Part shown: positions 1 to 7,770 of the stretch, piece by piece | Layout: every line of letters begins with the position of its first letter | Position numbering within the stretch: the first letter of the stretch is position 1 | Assembly: GCA_040414495.1 (NCBI GenBank) | Contig: JBEDUI010000134.1 | Span: 1 to 29,069, forward strand | Source: DATAVB01 sp040414495 | GTDB lineage: Bacteria > Actinomycetota > Actinomycetes > Mycobacteriales > QHCD01 | DNA: 29,069 nucleotides | Reading direction: 5' to 3' | Notes under the pieces: generated by a model | Databases searched by the model: none | The model's input: the letters and a program-made list of their open reading frames with translations, nothing else | Told to the model about the DNA's origin: nothing | Position numbers and translations under genes: made by a program

Positions 1-627
1 GTGCGAAAAGGCCTGTGCGACGAGGCAATCCGGCTGGCCCGGATACTGGCCGAGCTGATGCCCGACGATCCCGAGGTGCTCGGATTGTGCGCGCTGTTGC
101 TGCTGCACGATGCGCGGCGGCAGGCCCGGTTGAGCGACGCCGGCGAGCTGGCCACGTTGGAGGACCAGGACCGGTCACGCTGGGATCGGGGCCAAATCGA
201 CTCAGGCGTGCAGTTGTTGGATACGGCGTTGCGGCGGGGTCGGCCCGGGCCGTATCAATTGCAGGCGGCGATTGCGGCCTGCCATGTGACCGCGCCGACG
301 GCTTCGGACACCGACTGGGCGCAGATCGCCGGACTTTATGAACGGCTCGTCGAGTTGGTGCCGTCCCCGGTCGTACGGCTGAATCAGGCGGTTGCGGTTG
401 CCATGGCTTCCGGGCCCGCCGCTGGGCTGCGATTGGTTTCGGAAATCGAGGCCGGCGGCGAATTGGCCGATTATTATCTGCTGCCGGCGACCCGGGCCGA
501 CCTGTTGCGTCGCCTCGACCGGCTGGATGAGGCGGCCGCGAGTTATCGTGCCGCGTATGAGTTGGTCGGAACCGATGCCGAACGGCGATTTCTTGCGCGC
601 CGATTGGCTGAAATCGAAGGTAGCTGA
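1..627 (+). CDS. ECF sigma factor, C-terminal part (ECF42/SigJ-like, DUF6596 region), 5' truncated
   Basis: This is the C-terminal portion of an ECF sigma factor of the type carrying a long helical TPR-like extension behind the sigma-2/sigma-4 domains (ECF42-like). The hallmark segments are visible: 'LMPDDPEVLGL' near residue 19, 'LLLLHDARR' near 32, 'LEDQDRSRWDR' near 53, 'GRPGPYQLQAAIAA' near 79 and 'PSPVVRLNQAVAVA' near 121. The sigma-2 and sigma-4 DNA-binding parts are absent and must lie before base 1, so the GTG at base 1 is almost certainly internal. The family directs RNA polymerase to target promoters, and the extension is thought to control its activity. The genes after it, a serine hydrolase and an SDR, are close and co-directional, so co-transcription is plausible. 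ECF42 genes often sit near DGPF/YCII proteins; none is visible here. Family assignment is confident; regulatory targets are unknown. Confidence 0.88.
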   Translation: MRKGLCDEAIRLARILAELMPDDPEVLGLCALLLLHDARRQARLSDAGELATLEDQDRSRWDRGQIDSGVQLLDTALRRGRPGPYQLQAAIAACHVTAPTASDTDWAQIAGLYERLVELVPSPVVRLNQAVAVAMASGPAAGLRLVSEIEAGGELADYYLLPATRADLLRRLDRLDEAAASYRAAYELVGTDAERRFLARRLAEIEGS

Positions 628-643
628 GCGGTCGGGCGCGGCA

Positions 644-1492
644 GTGGCCGTTCTGGCTGACCGGCGGATCGAGCGGATGGTCGCGTTTGGACACACGGGA
701 GTCTCAGCCCGGTCGGTCTTTGATGGTGCTTCGCTGACCAAGCAGATCATCGCGCGGTACATCCTGACGTTGGCTGCTCGTGGCTCATTGGACCTTTATG
801 CGCCGATCGACGCTCCGGCCGATGTTTTTGGGGCGGCGCCCGATCCCCGGTTGGCGTTGATCACGCCGGCCATGCTGCTCAGCCATTCGGCCGGTTTTCC
901 GAATTGGCGGCCATCGGGATCGCCATTGCGGTTGATTGCCGATCCGGGTACGGGAATCAGCTATTCCGGCGAGGGTTTCGAATATCTGGTCGCCTGGCAA
1001 CGGTGGCTCGGCCGGAATGTGATCGATGAATGTCAGTCCATGATGGACTCGCTCGGAATGGCCGATAGTTCGCTGACGGATGCGGTCGGCGCTGGTCGTG
1101 GTCGGCCGGTATCCGGTCTGTCGCCCGACGGAATATCGATCCGGCCGCACAAACGGCCGTGGCCCAGGCATTTCGGCCCGTTGCATACGAGTGCGCATGA
1201 TTTCGCATTGTTCGTCACGTCGTTTCTCTGGGGTTCAGCCGATCTCGCGGGCCTGACATCGACGGTGGTGACGCGCTCTGGTGGCCAGGTGCGGACCTTG
1301 GGTTGGGCCCGGGAAATGAGCGACGCCGGGCCGGTGCTATGGCAACACGGCGACAATCCTGGCTACAAGCACATTGTCGCGATCCGGCCCGAGGCCGGCG
1401 ATGGCGTGGTCGCATTGACGAATTCCGACCGCGGTGTGACGTTCACCCGCGCGGTCGGTGCGCGTTATGGAGTTCCGCCGGAGCGGCACTGA
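644..1492 (+). CDS. Serine hydrolase, class C beta-lactamase/penicillin-binding-protein fold
   Basis: A protein of about 282 residues with the beta-lactamase-fold motifs. The nucleophile motif S-x-x-K is 'GASLTK' (Ser30, Lys33 from the chosen start). 'MLLSHSAGFPNW' is the usual class C segment behind it. The Y-x-N-like motif appears as 'YSGEGF', and the third motif region is 'WQHGDNPGYK'. Such proteins include esterases, D-aminopeptidases and DD-peptidase relatives; the substrate cannot be read here. The open frame extends upstream into the sigma gene, but that part is out-of-frame shadow sequence. GTG at 644 lies 16 bases after the sigma stop and leaves just enough N-terminus before the SLTK motif. 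ATG at 677 and an in-frame CTG at 608 are alternatives. No clear signal peptide follows the chosen start, which is unusual for a cell-wall enzyme and suggests a cytoplasmic esterase-like role. Confidence 0.8.
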   Translation: MAVLADRRIERMVAFGHTGVSARSVFDGASLTKQIIARYILTLAARGSLDLYAPIDAPADVFGAAPDPRLALITPAMLLSHSAGFPNWRPSGSPLRLIADPGTGISYSGEGFEYLVAWQRWLGRNVIDECQSMMDSLGMADSSLTDAVGAGRGRPVSGLSPDGISIRPHKRPWPRHFGPLHTSAHDFALFVTSFLWGSADLAGLTSTVVTRSGGQVRTLGWAREMSDAGPVLWQHGDNPGYKHIVAIRPEAGDGVVALTNSDRGVTFTRAVGARYGVPPERH

Positions 1493-1509
1493 TGTGGTAC
1501 GAACATTGA

Positions 1510-2301
1510 ATGACTGGTTCTCTTTCTGGCCGGGTTGCGCTCGTCACCGGAGCCAGCCGCCGCCACGCCATCGGCGCCGCGGTGGCGCGCCGGCTGGCTG
1601 CTGACGGGGCGAACGTATTCGTGCATTCCTGGTCGCCGCACGACGCCGAGCAGGATTGGGGCGCCGATCTGGGCGGGCCGGAGGGCCTGATGACCGAGCT
1701 GCGTTCGGCCGGAGTTGGTGCGGCGCATCTCGCGGTGGATTTCGCTCGTCCCGAGGCGCCGGCCGAGCTGATGACCGCTGCCCGCGCCGAATTCGGCCAC
1801 GTTGACATTCTGGTCGCCAACCATGCTCGTAGTTCGCAGCAGGCGTTGGAGGAGATGACCGCGGCCGAGCTGGACCTGTCGTACGCGGTGAATACCCGGG
1901 CCACGTTGTTGCTTGTGCAGGCGTTTGCCGCGCAGCACGACGATTCCCGGCCCGGCGGCCGGGTGATGGTATTCACCTCGGGTCAATATCACGGGGCGAT
2001 GGCGGACGAATTGCCGTACATCGCGTCGAAGGCCGCGCTGCACGAGTTGACGCCGAGCCTGGCCGTGCATTTGGCTTCGCGTGGAATTACCGTCAACTGC
2101 GTTAATCCCGGGCCGAACGATACCGGTTATGCCGACCCTGAGGCGGTGGCGGAGCTCGCGGCGCGGGTCCCGGGTGGACGGTGGAGCCGGCCGACCGATA
2201 CCGCGCGGCTGATCAGCTGGTTGGCCAGCGACGAGGCGGATTGGGTCACCGGTCAGACCATCGCCTCTGACGGCGGCTGGTCGGCGTTGTCCGGCGTCTA
2301 G
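1510..2301 (+). CDS. SDR family NAD(P)-dependent oxidoreductase (FabG-like)
   Basis: A 263-residue short-chain dehydrogenase/reductase. The N-terminal Rossmann motif is an expanded form, 'TGASRRHAIG' (residues 13-22), with extra residues compared with the common TGxxxGIG. The structural motif N-A-G appears as 'NHA' at 104-106. The catalytic residues are Ser157 ('FTSGQY'), Tyr170 and Lys174 ('YIASK'), with Asn128 completing the tetrad. 'VNCVNPGPNDTGY' and 'DGGWSA' near the C-terminus are standard for 3-oxoacyl-ACP-reductase-like SDRs. The expected reaction is NAD(P)-dependent reduction or oxidation of a carbonyl/alcohol; the substrate is unknown. It starts 17 bases after the serine hydrolase stop on the same strand, suggesting co-transcription. 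Its stop codon overlaps that of the convergent methyltransferase, within the sequence CTAG. Confidence 0.9.
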   Translation: MTGSLSGRVALVTGASRRHAIGAAVARRLAADGANVFVHSWSPHDAEQDWGADLGGPEGLMTELRSAGVGAAHLAVDFARPEAPAELMTAARAEFGHVDILVANHARSSQQALEEMTAAELDLSYAVNTRATLLLVQAFAAQHDDSRPGGRVMVFTSGQYHGAMADELPYIASKAALHELTPSLAVHLASRGITVNCVNPGPNDTGYADPEAVAELAARVPGGRWSRPTDTARLISWLASDEADWVTGQTIASDGGWSALSGV

Positions 2302-3038
2302 CTTTTCTTGGCGAAGATCGTGATCGCGTTGCCGCTGTCGGGTGTGAACGGATCCTTGGACCAACTGCTGTAGCGGTTTTTCAGGACCAGGCCAGCGCTC
2401 TCGGCCAGCTCCACCAATTGGTCCTGGCTGAGGTGGTATTGCACGCTCGGAATGAGGTGCGCCGGCTGCCCCTGCTCAAGGATCACTTCCTGCTTCGCGA
2501 TGACGTTGGCCGCGGCATCGTACGAATGTGCCTGCAGGATTATCCGATCGGCATCGAGGTGCTTGAGGTAGAAACCCCGGTGTTCCGTGATGTCCTCGGG
2601 GTGGAGAATGCCGGTCTCCAGCAGCAATGTCCCGTCGTCGGTCAGGTTCCGGGCGGCGTTCTGGAAAAACGCGCGCTGCTGGTCGATGCCGCGTATCTGA
2701 TAGAGCGTGTTGAATACCGCGTAGATCAGGGTGGCCGGCCGTTCCAGCCGGAACGACGTCGCGTCGGCCACCAGGCCGTCGGCGCCCAGCCCTGCCGCCT
2801 TTTCGCTGAATTGCTTGACCATTTCGGGCGACACGTCGACGCCGATCACCCGCACACCCAACCGTGCCAGCGGAATCGCGACCCGGCCGGTCCCGACGCC
2901 CACCTCGACGGCATCGCCGTTCCCGCAGAGCGTTTTCAGCATCGCGATCATGTCGGCCGGCGGTTCGAAGCCCGCGTACATAGCGTCATAAAGATGCGCG
3001 ACGCGATCGCCGTACAGCTCATCCCGGTATCCCAGCAT
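2298..3038 (-). CDS. Class I SAM-dependent methyltransferase
   Basis: A 246-residue protein with the Rossmann-type methyltransferase fold. SAM-binding motif I is 'VEVGVGTGRVAIP' at residues 44-56. 'VIGVDVSPEM' about 20 residues later is the acidic loop that contacts the ribose, and 'GLVADATSF' is the adenine-contact strand. 'LTDDGTLLLETG' is the usual motif before the final beta strands. The N-terminus 'YRDELYGDRVAHLYDAMY' is typical of the Methyltransf_25-type small-molecule enzymes. The methyl acceptor cannot be inferred. The start ATG at 3038 faces the BadF-like gene across a divergent gap of about 110 bases. The stop overlaps the stop of the convergent SDR gene by four bases, leaving no space for a separate terminator. 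Confidence 0.9.
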   Translation of the reverse strand: MLGYRDELYGDRVAHLYDAMYAGFEPPADMIAMLKTLCGNGDAVEVGVGTGRVAIPLARLGVRVIGVDVSPEMVKQFSEKAAGLGADGLVADATSFRLERPATLIYAVFNTLYQIRGIDQQRAFFQNAARNLTDDGTLLLETGILHPEDITEHRGFYLKHLDADRIILQAHSYDAAANVIAKQEVILEQGQPAHLIPSVQYHLSQDQLVELAESAGLVLKNRYSSWSKDPFTPDSGNAITIFAKKS

Positions 3039-3151
3039 CTGGACCTCCGTCGACGTACGCTACCAGTCGGCTGCTCGAAAAAGGCCGCCTATTTCGTGCC
3101 GCGGCAGGATAGGTTGGTCGTTCAGGTTTCGTGGGCGGAACGGAGTCGTGG

Positions 3152-4123
3152 ATGGCCGAGCCGTGTGTTGTTGGTATTGATTCGGGTGGCAGTCACACCC
3201 GGGCCGTGTGCGTCGCGTTGGACGGACGCGTCTTGGGCCGGGCGTTTTCCGGCGGCGGTAGTCCGACCCACAATGCCGATGCCAGGGCACACGTCCGCGG
3301 CGCGATCGCCGAAGCCCTGACTTGCGCCGGAGTAGGCCCGCAAGACGTGATCTCCCTGGCGGCCGGGATGGCCGGACTCGACGATGACTCGGGTATCGGG
3401 TGGGCACGCGAATTCGTCAGCATCGACGGGCTTGATTGTCCTCTCGAGCTGGCCAATGATGCGGTTGTCGCGCATCGCGGCGCATTCGCCGGCGGTCCCG
3501 GGATAATGGTCGTCGCCGGGACCGGTTCGATCATCTGGGCCATCAACGAAGCCGGTGAGCACATCACGAACGACCGCTATAAGCATTACGCCGGCGGCGC
3601 CCGGCACCTGTCGTTCAATGCCATGGCTCGGATTCTCGTCGGCGAGGACACCGAGGCCGACGCGGCGTTTATCCGGCAGGTCTTTGAGTACTGGAATGTA
3701 CCGGACAAACGCGCGCTGCGTCGTCGTATTCTCGGACTGCGATCGGAAGACTACAATGACGTCAAACGCCTGTATGGCGGAATGACGCCGTTGATCACCG
3801 AACACGCGGAACGCTCGCCGCTGGCGTCCGAATCGTGTTGGTGGCTGGTGCGCTCAACGTGCGTCGGTATCCGGCTGCTGGCCGGTGATTTCGTCGCCAC
3901 CACGGTCCAGGTCGGCCTGGAGGGCGGTCTCGCCACCTGTCCGATCTTCGCCAGCCGGATCGGTAGCGAGCTGGCTGAGACGACGCGGGATCAGGTAACG
4001 GTTGTCCCGGCGCGTCTCAATCCAGCCGCTGGCGCCGCGCTCATGGCCTTGCGGCAAGCGGGAATCGGTGTCGACGACTCCATAGTGGACCGTCTCGCAG
4101 CCTCAAACCGGCCGACTCCGTAG
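3152..4123 (+). CDS. BadF/BadG/BcrA/BcrD-type ATPase, N-acetylglucosamine kinase-like
   Basis: A 323-residue ASKHA-fold protein. The phosphate-1 motif is 'GIDSGGSHTRAV' (residues 8-19). 'AAGMAGLDDD' and 'LANDAVVAH' follow at the positions of the sugar-binding and catalytic-Asp region, and 'MVVAGTGSI' is the phosphate-2 motif. The family phosphorylates N-acetylglucosamine or related amino sugars. The segment after phosphate-2 reads 'YAGGARHLSFNAM' where canonical members have a GGWG...GDEGS block, so this belongs to a divergent branch and the substrate is uncertain. ATG at 3152 is chosen because GGAG (3142-3145) lies six bases upstream; an in-frame GTG at 3131 has no comparable site. The Nudix gene follows after nine bases on the same strand. 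Confidence 0.78.
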   Translation: MAEPCVVGIDSGGSHTRAVCVALDGRVLGRAFSGGGSPTHNADARAHVRGAIAEALTCAGVGPQDVISLAAGMAGLDDDSGIGWAREFVSIDGLDCPLELANDAVVAHRGAFAGGPGIMVVAGTGSIIWAINEAGEHITNDRYKHYAGGARHLSFNAMARILVGEDTEADAAFIRQVFEYWNVPDKRALRRRILGLRSEDYNDVKRLYGGMTPLITEHAERSPLASESCWWLVRSTCVGIRLLAGDFVATTVQVGLEGGLATCPIFASRIGSELAETTRDQVTVVPARLNPAAGAALMALRQAGIGVDDSIVDRLAASNRPTP

Positions 4124-4132
4124 TCTGTCACT

Positions 4133-4621
4133 GTGAGCGGGACGCGTTTGTGGGCGAGCCGACTGGCCGCGCCACTGTGGAAGAAGTTGACCGGACGCCT
4201 GCAGTGGCGACTGTTGTGGCTGACGAATCCCAAGTTCATCATCGGCGTGACCGGGGCCGTCTTCGATTCGGCCGGACGCGTTCTCCTGCTGCGACATCGG
4301 TACTGGTCCGGGTATCCGTGGGGTCTGCCTTCGGGGTACGTCAATCGCGGCGAATCCGCGGAGCAGGGTTTGATTCGGGAGGTGCGCGAAGAAACGGGTC
4401 TGCAGATCAGCGATGTACGGGTCGCCTGGATACGCTCTGGATATCAATTACGGATCGAGGTTTACTGCATCGCGTTCTGCGCTGACCCGCGGATAACTCG
4501 CCTCGACGCCGTCGAGATCGAGAGCGCCAGTTTCGTGGAAATCGACGATCTGCCTGAACAACTGCGTCCGAAGCACCGCGAGCTCATTCAGCACGCCAGC
4601 CAGGAAAGCGAACGCAGCTGA
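4133..4621 (+). CDS. Nudix hydrolase
   Basis: A 162-residue Nudix protein with a complete Nudix box at residues 68-90. It starts 'GYVNRGE' and ends 'REVREETGL', matching G-x5-E-x7-R-E-U-x-E-E-x-G-U, so the metal-binding glutamates are present. These enzymes hydrolyse nucleoside diphosphates linked to another moiety, or other organic pyrophosphates; specificity is not readable. The first 35 residues are basic and hydrophobic ('WKKLTGRLQWRLLWL') and may be a membrane-proximal helix, a feature of a subset of actinobacterial Nudix proteins. The start is GTG, nine bases after the BadF-like stop. No Shine-Dalgarno is seen. TAGTCT at 4121-4126 sits six bases before the GTG and could be a -10 box for a leaderless transcript; read-through from the upstream gene is equally possible. 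Confidence 0.9.
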   Translation: MSGTRLWASRLAAPLWKKLTGRLQWRLLWLTNPKFIIGVTGAVFDSAGRVLLLRHRYWSGYPWGLPSGYVNRGESAEQGLIREVREETGLQISDVRVAWIRSGYQLRIEVYCIAFCADPRITRLDAVEIESASFVEIDDLPEQLRPKHRELIQHASQESERS

Positions 4622-4650
4622 CTCCACATCGCAGAACGGGCGGTCATCAT

Positions 4651-5433
4651 TTATTGGCTGTACCTGTTGTTCATGGCTGGCCGAGTCCAGTAATAGCTGG
4701 TGACGTAGGGCAGATCGAGCGTTGGCAATCCGTCGAGATCTTGCTTACGCAGTACGGTCCACGCTTCGTCCTGGGCAATTGCCTGCTCCTGAGGCGGGAG
4801 TGCGGCGATGACGCTGCTGGAAGTCACCCGGTCCACGATTCCCCGCGGTGTAGTCGGCCACGGGTTCGGTTCGCTCGCCTCGTTCAGCGGTTCCCAGCCG
4901 TCGAGTTCGTCGAAGAATGCCCGCCAGGCATCGCTGCTCGCGCCGGGCGCATCGGCCGGGCGGCGGCGATTCGAGATGTCCGCGAGTTCGGCCACCCACG
5001 GCACCGAACGGTCGTACTCGTTCCAGATCAGACCGAGCGCACCCGGCGGTCGTAACAAACGACGTACTTCGGCAATGGCCCGGGCCGCGTCGAACCAATG
5101 CCAGGCCGTGGCCGCGACGACCGCGTCCGCGCTGACGGCCGGTAGCCCGGTCGACTCGGCCGAACCTGTGGAAATGCCTGCCAGACCGTGAATCTCCGCC
5201 AATTTGCGCCGCATTCCGGCGACCGGTTCGACCGCCGTCACGGACAGGCCCCGGGCCAACAGCAACCGGGTGAAAATCCCCGTGCCGGCGCCGAATTCCA
5301 CCACGCTGTCTCCTGGTGTCAGGCCCAGCTGCGCACACAAATGCGTCACCGCGGTATCCGGGTAGCTCGGCCGCGATCGGGCGTACGTGCCGGCTTCGCG
5401 GTCGTATCCCCGGGCAGCGATGTCGTGAGCCAT
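4651..5433 (-). CDS. Class I SAM-dependent methyltransferase
   Basis: A 260-residue methyltransferase of the UbiE/Methyltransf_11 type. The N-terminus 'RGYDREAGTYARSRPSYP' is the stereotyped lead-in of this subfamily. Motif I is 'VVEFGAGTGIFTR' (44-56), followed by 'VTAVEPVAGMR' as the ribose-contact loop and 'GSAESTGLP' as the adenine-contact strand. 'AATAWHWFD' is the typical post-motif segment of the yeast Crg1/TMT1-like group, which methylates carboxylates of small molecules; whether this one does is unknown. It lies 30 bases downstream of the atypical SDR on the same strand, so the two probably form a transcript. It converges with the Nudix gene across a 29-base gap with no obvious hairpin. 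Confidence 0.9.
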   Translation of the reverse strand: MAHDIAARGYDREAGTYARSRPSYPDTAVTHLCAQLGLTPGDSVVEFGAGTGIFTRLLLARGLSVTAVEPVAGMRRKLAEIHGLAGISTGSAESTGLPAVSADAVVAATAWHWFDAARAIAEVRRLLRPPGALGLIWNEYDRSVPWVAELADISNRRRPADAPGASSDAWRAFFDELDGWEPLNEASEPNPWPTTPRGIVDRVTSSSVIAALPPQEQAIAQDEAWTVLRKQDLDGLPTLDLPYVTSYYWTRPAMNNRYSQ

Positions 5434-5463
5434 AAGCTCATCTAAGCAGCAAAGCCCGCGTTA

Positions 5464-6207
5464 TCAGACGAATTGCTGTCTGCCGTCGATGTCGTACGTC
5501 GCCCCGGTGAGTGCGGTATTGGTCATGAGGTGCACGGCGAGGGCGGCAACATCGGCGGGGCCGACAACACGCCCGATCGGGAGGGTCGTTCGCAGTTCGG
5601 TGCGCCGTTCTTCGAGTTGGTCTCCGAGCAATGACGCCGACAGCGGAGTGTCCACGAAACCGGCGGCGATGAGATTGACCCGGACCGGCGCGACTTCCAG
5701 CGCGAGCGCCGCCACAAATGGCGGCAGCGCGGCGGTGGCGGCCGGCACGATCCCGAGACCGGGCCGAATACGGCGGCCACCGGTACCGCCCATGAACAGC
5801 AGCGTGCCGCCCGGCCGCATCTTGCCGACGGCGTGCCGGGCGACCTCCAGCCCGAGCACGATGTGATCGCTCAACCCCAGCCGTACCTGATCGGCGTCCA
5901 TATCGAGCAACGGGCCGTACGTCGGAGCACCCGCTGTCACCAGCACGTGGTCGATCGGCCCGGGCAGCTCGGCGAAGAATCCCGCCAGCGCAGCCGGATC
6001 GTTGGCATCGAACGCCGCGGTGGCGCGCGCGTCGACCTCCGATCCGGCCTGCCTGAGCCGTTCGGGGTCGCGGCCGGTGAGAATGACCTGGGCCCCTTCG
6101 GCCCGCGCCCGTCGGGCCGTTTCGAACCCGATACCGGCGCTGCCGCCGATGAGGACCACATTTTGTCCGACCAGTTCCGGTTCATATCGCGCCGAGACGG
6201 GGGTCAT
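5464..6207 (-). CDS. Atypical SDR family protein lacking the Ser-Tyr-Lys catalytic residues
   Basis: A 247-residue SDR-fold protein. The cofactor motif is intact, 'GGSAGIG' at 21-27, followed by 'VILTGRDPERL', whose Arg suggests NADP preference. The active site is not standard: the strand that should carry Ser reads 'LLFMGGTGG' (138-144), and the helix that should carry YxxxK reads 'GIVPAATAALPPF', with Val154 and Thr158 at the expected Tyr and Lys places. The C-terminal half is otherwise well conserved ('VNLIAAGFVDTPLSASLLG', 'MTNTALTGATYDIDG'). It may bind NADP(H) without classical oxidoreductase chemistry. The ATG at 6207 is chosen over longer starts because GGAGG stands five bases upstream. 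The neighbouring methyltransferase is 30 bases downstream. Confidence 0.85.
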   Translation of the reverse strand: MTPVSARYEPELVGQNVVLIGGSAGIGFETARRARAEGAQVILTGRDPERLRQAGSEVDARATAAFDANDPAALAGFFAELPGPIDHVLVTAGAPTYGPLLDMDADQVRLGLSDHIVLGLEVARHAVGKMRPGGTLLFMGGTGGRRIRPGLGIVPAATAALPPFVAALALEVAPVRVNLIAAGFVDTPLSASLLGDQLEERRTELRTTLPIGRVVGPADVAALAVHLMTNTALTGATYDIDGRQQFV

Positions 6208-6395
6208 GATTTCCTCCGAATTTCCTCTGATGGCTGGTGCCGGCCGCGCCATGACCGATCGCCGGCGTTGCGCGAGTCGGAATTTCCTCACTGTCCTCCA
6301 CAGTCCGCCGAATTCGCACCATCTTTGCCAGACAGAACCGAGGCAGCGCCGGCAAAGCGGCCCCACGGGCCGACCTTGGGGTCGAGACTTGACGA
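6208..6395. promoter_or_regulatory. Divergent intergenic region with two inverted repeats
   Basis: This gap separates the divergent SDR (minus) and small unknown gene (plus), so it should hold both promoters. CTTTGCC at 6323-6329 and GGCAAAG at 6351-6357 form a 7-bp inverted repeat with a 21-base spacer. CGGCCC at 6358-6363 and GGGCCG at 6367-6372 form a perfect 6-bp hairpin with a 3-base loop. No convincing -35/-10 pair was found. The repeats could be operators, but no regulator gene is adjacent. Confidence 0.3.
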
Positions 6396-6815
6396 ATGCT
6401 GCTGTCGACACCGGCGCCGATCGCGTTGGTGGATATGCCACCGGAACAGCCGGCGGGGATGGGCCGGTTGACGTTCTACGTTGACGGCTGCCGCGTGGGC
6501 GAGGTGTACGTGCAGGTGTGCGAACCGTGCCGGCTCGGCGTGGTGCACGGCATTCGTGCCGGCACCGAACACCGCCGTGATCTGGCCATGCTCGCCATTA
6601 CCACCCTGCTTGAGCGTCACCCGGACCATTCCTGGACAACCACGCCAAAGCCCCATCACCCGGCCGGTGTCGATATGTACGGACTGTGGGCCGCGATCGG
6701 GCTGCCCACCGACGACACCCCACGTACCTGCGCCCACATGCAGGCAGTCTGGCCGGCTACGGCATCCGATACGGAATTGCTGCCCGATCGGCAAGGTATT
6801 CATGGCCAGCTCTGA
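6396..6815 (+). CDS. Small protein of unknown function
   Basis: A 139-residue protein without a recognised family. Codon third positions are strongly G/C throughout and the frame is open from a plausible ATG, so it is very likely coding. The stretch 'TFYVDGCRVGEVYVQVCEP' followed by 'GVVHGIRAGTEHRRDLAMLAITTLL' has a strand-strand-loop-helix rhythm reminiscent of the core of a GNAT acetyltransferase, but the Q/RxxGxG/A acetyl-CoA motif is missing, so that is only a hint. The C-terminal third is rich in His, Pro and Thr. There is no signal peptide or membrane helix. It lies 29 bases before the MBL-fold gene on the same strand and is divergent from the atypical SDR. Confidence 0.6.
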   Translation: MLLSTPAPIALVDMPPEQPAGMGRLTFYVDGCRVGEVYVQVCEPCRLGVVHGIRAGTEHRRDLAMLAITTLLERHPDHSWTTTPKPHHPAGVDMYGLWAAIGLPTDDTPRTCAHMQAVWPATASDTELLPDRQGIHGQL

Positions 6816-6844
6816 CGCAGCAGATAAAGAAGGGCCGAGTCACC

Positions 6845-7723
6845 GTGAGCCTCACATATGACGTATTCGTCAATGAACCACCGCCGCAGGAAGGCGTACT
6901 TCCGAATGGCGAGCCAAAGCAGTTCTCGCCCATGGCCAGCACCCTGATCTACGGCAGCCAGGACGCGGTTCTTACCGATCCGGGGTTGACGATGGATCAG
7001 GCCAACGCGCTGGGCAACTGGGTCGCTCAGAAACAACGGAACCTTACCGACATCTTCATCACCCATGGCCACGGCGATCACTGGTTCGCCGCTGGAGTGC
7101 TGGCCGAACGGTTCGGGGCTCGCATCATCGCCACCGGGGGAACAATCGCGCAGATGCACGTCAATGTTGCCGCGCGGCCGGCATTATGGGACAAGATTTA
7201 CGCGGGCATTCCGCCGTCACCCGTCACAGCCGTGGCGATTCCGGACAATCGCTTTTCACTCGAAGGGCACGAGGTCCAGATCGTCGAGGTCGGGCACGCG
7301 GACACCGACGACAACAGCGTGCTGCACGTGCCGGACCTCGGCCTGGTTGTCGCCGGAGACGTGATTTACAACGGTGTCCACCTGTACCTCGGGGGCAGCG
7401 TAATCATCGGTTTCGACCCGTGGCGAGTGGCGATCGACAAGGTCGCGGCACGCAATCCGCGGCATATCGTTTGTGGTCACCAGAACGATCAGCTCGACGA
7501 TGATGCCGACCGCACGATCGCCGAGACCCGCCAATACCTCGACGATGCAGATGAGTTGCTGCGGGTCAAAAACACCGCCGTCGATTTCTTCAACGCCAAG
7601 ATCCAGCGGTACCCGAATTACCTCGGTCGGACGGTGCTCTGGGCCGGTGCGGCCGCGCTCTATGGCGTACGCGAACACCCGGGCGAAGATGTCGCTCAAA
7701 TAGTCGCGGCCGGTTGGTTATAG
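6845..7723 (+). CDS. MBL-fold metallo-hydrolase
   Basis: A 292-residue metallo-beta-lactamase-fold protein. Metal ligands are visible: the H-x-H-x-D-H motif 'HGHGDH' at 74-79, His151 in 'GHADTDD', Asp172 in 'VAGDVIYN' and His212 in 'VCGHQND', giving a complete dinuclear zinc site. This type covers lactonases, thioesterases and other hydrolases; the substrate is not readable. No signal peptide follows the chosen start, so it is probably cytoplasmic. The frame is open upstream to 6686, but that part overlaps the preceding gene. GTG at 6845 is preferred because it begins the conserved N-terminal strand ('SLTYDVFVN') and a GAAGG-like site lies about a dozen bases upstream. The SRPBCC gene follows after 47 bases. 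Confidence 0.88.
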   Translation: MSLTYDVFVNEPPPQEGVLPNGEPKQFSPMASTLIYGSQDAVLTDPGLTMDQANALGNWVAQKQRNLTDIFITHGHGDHWFAAGVLAERFGARIIATGGTIAQMHVNVAARPALWDKIYAGIPPSPVTAVAIPDNRFSLEGHEVQIVEVGHADTDDNSVLHVPDLGLVVAGDVIYNGVHLYLGGSVIIGFDPWRVAIDKVAARNPRHIVCGHQNDQLDDDADRTIAETRQYLDDADELLRVKNTAVDFFNAKIQRYPNYLGRTVLWAGAAALYGVREHPGEDVAQIVAAGWL

Positions 7724-7770
7724 GCCGCCAGTGTCCAAAAAGGACGGCTACGATCTGGCAAGGAGCACTC

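Noticed and set aside
2418..3320. Plus-strand open frame of 300 codons opposite the first methyltransferase
   Set aside because: It is antisense to the methyltransferase with complete SAM motifs and runs into the next gene in another frame.
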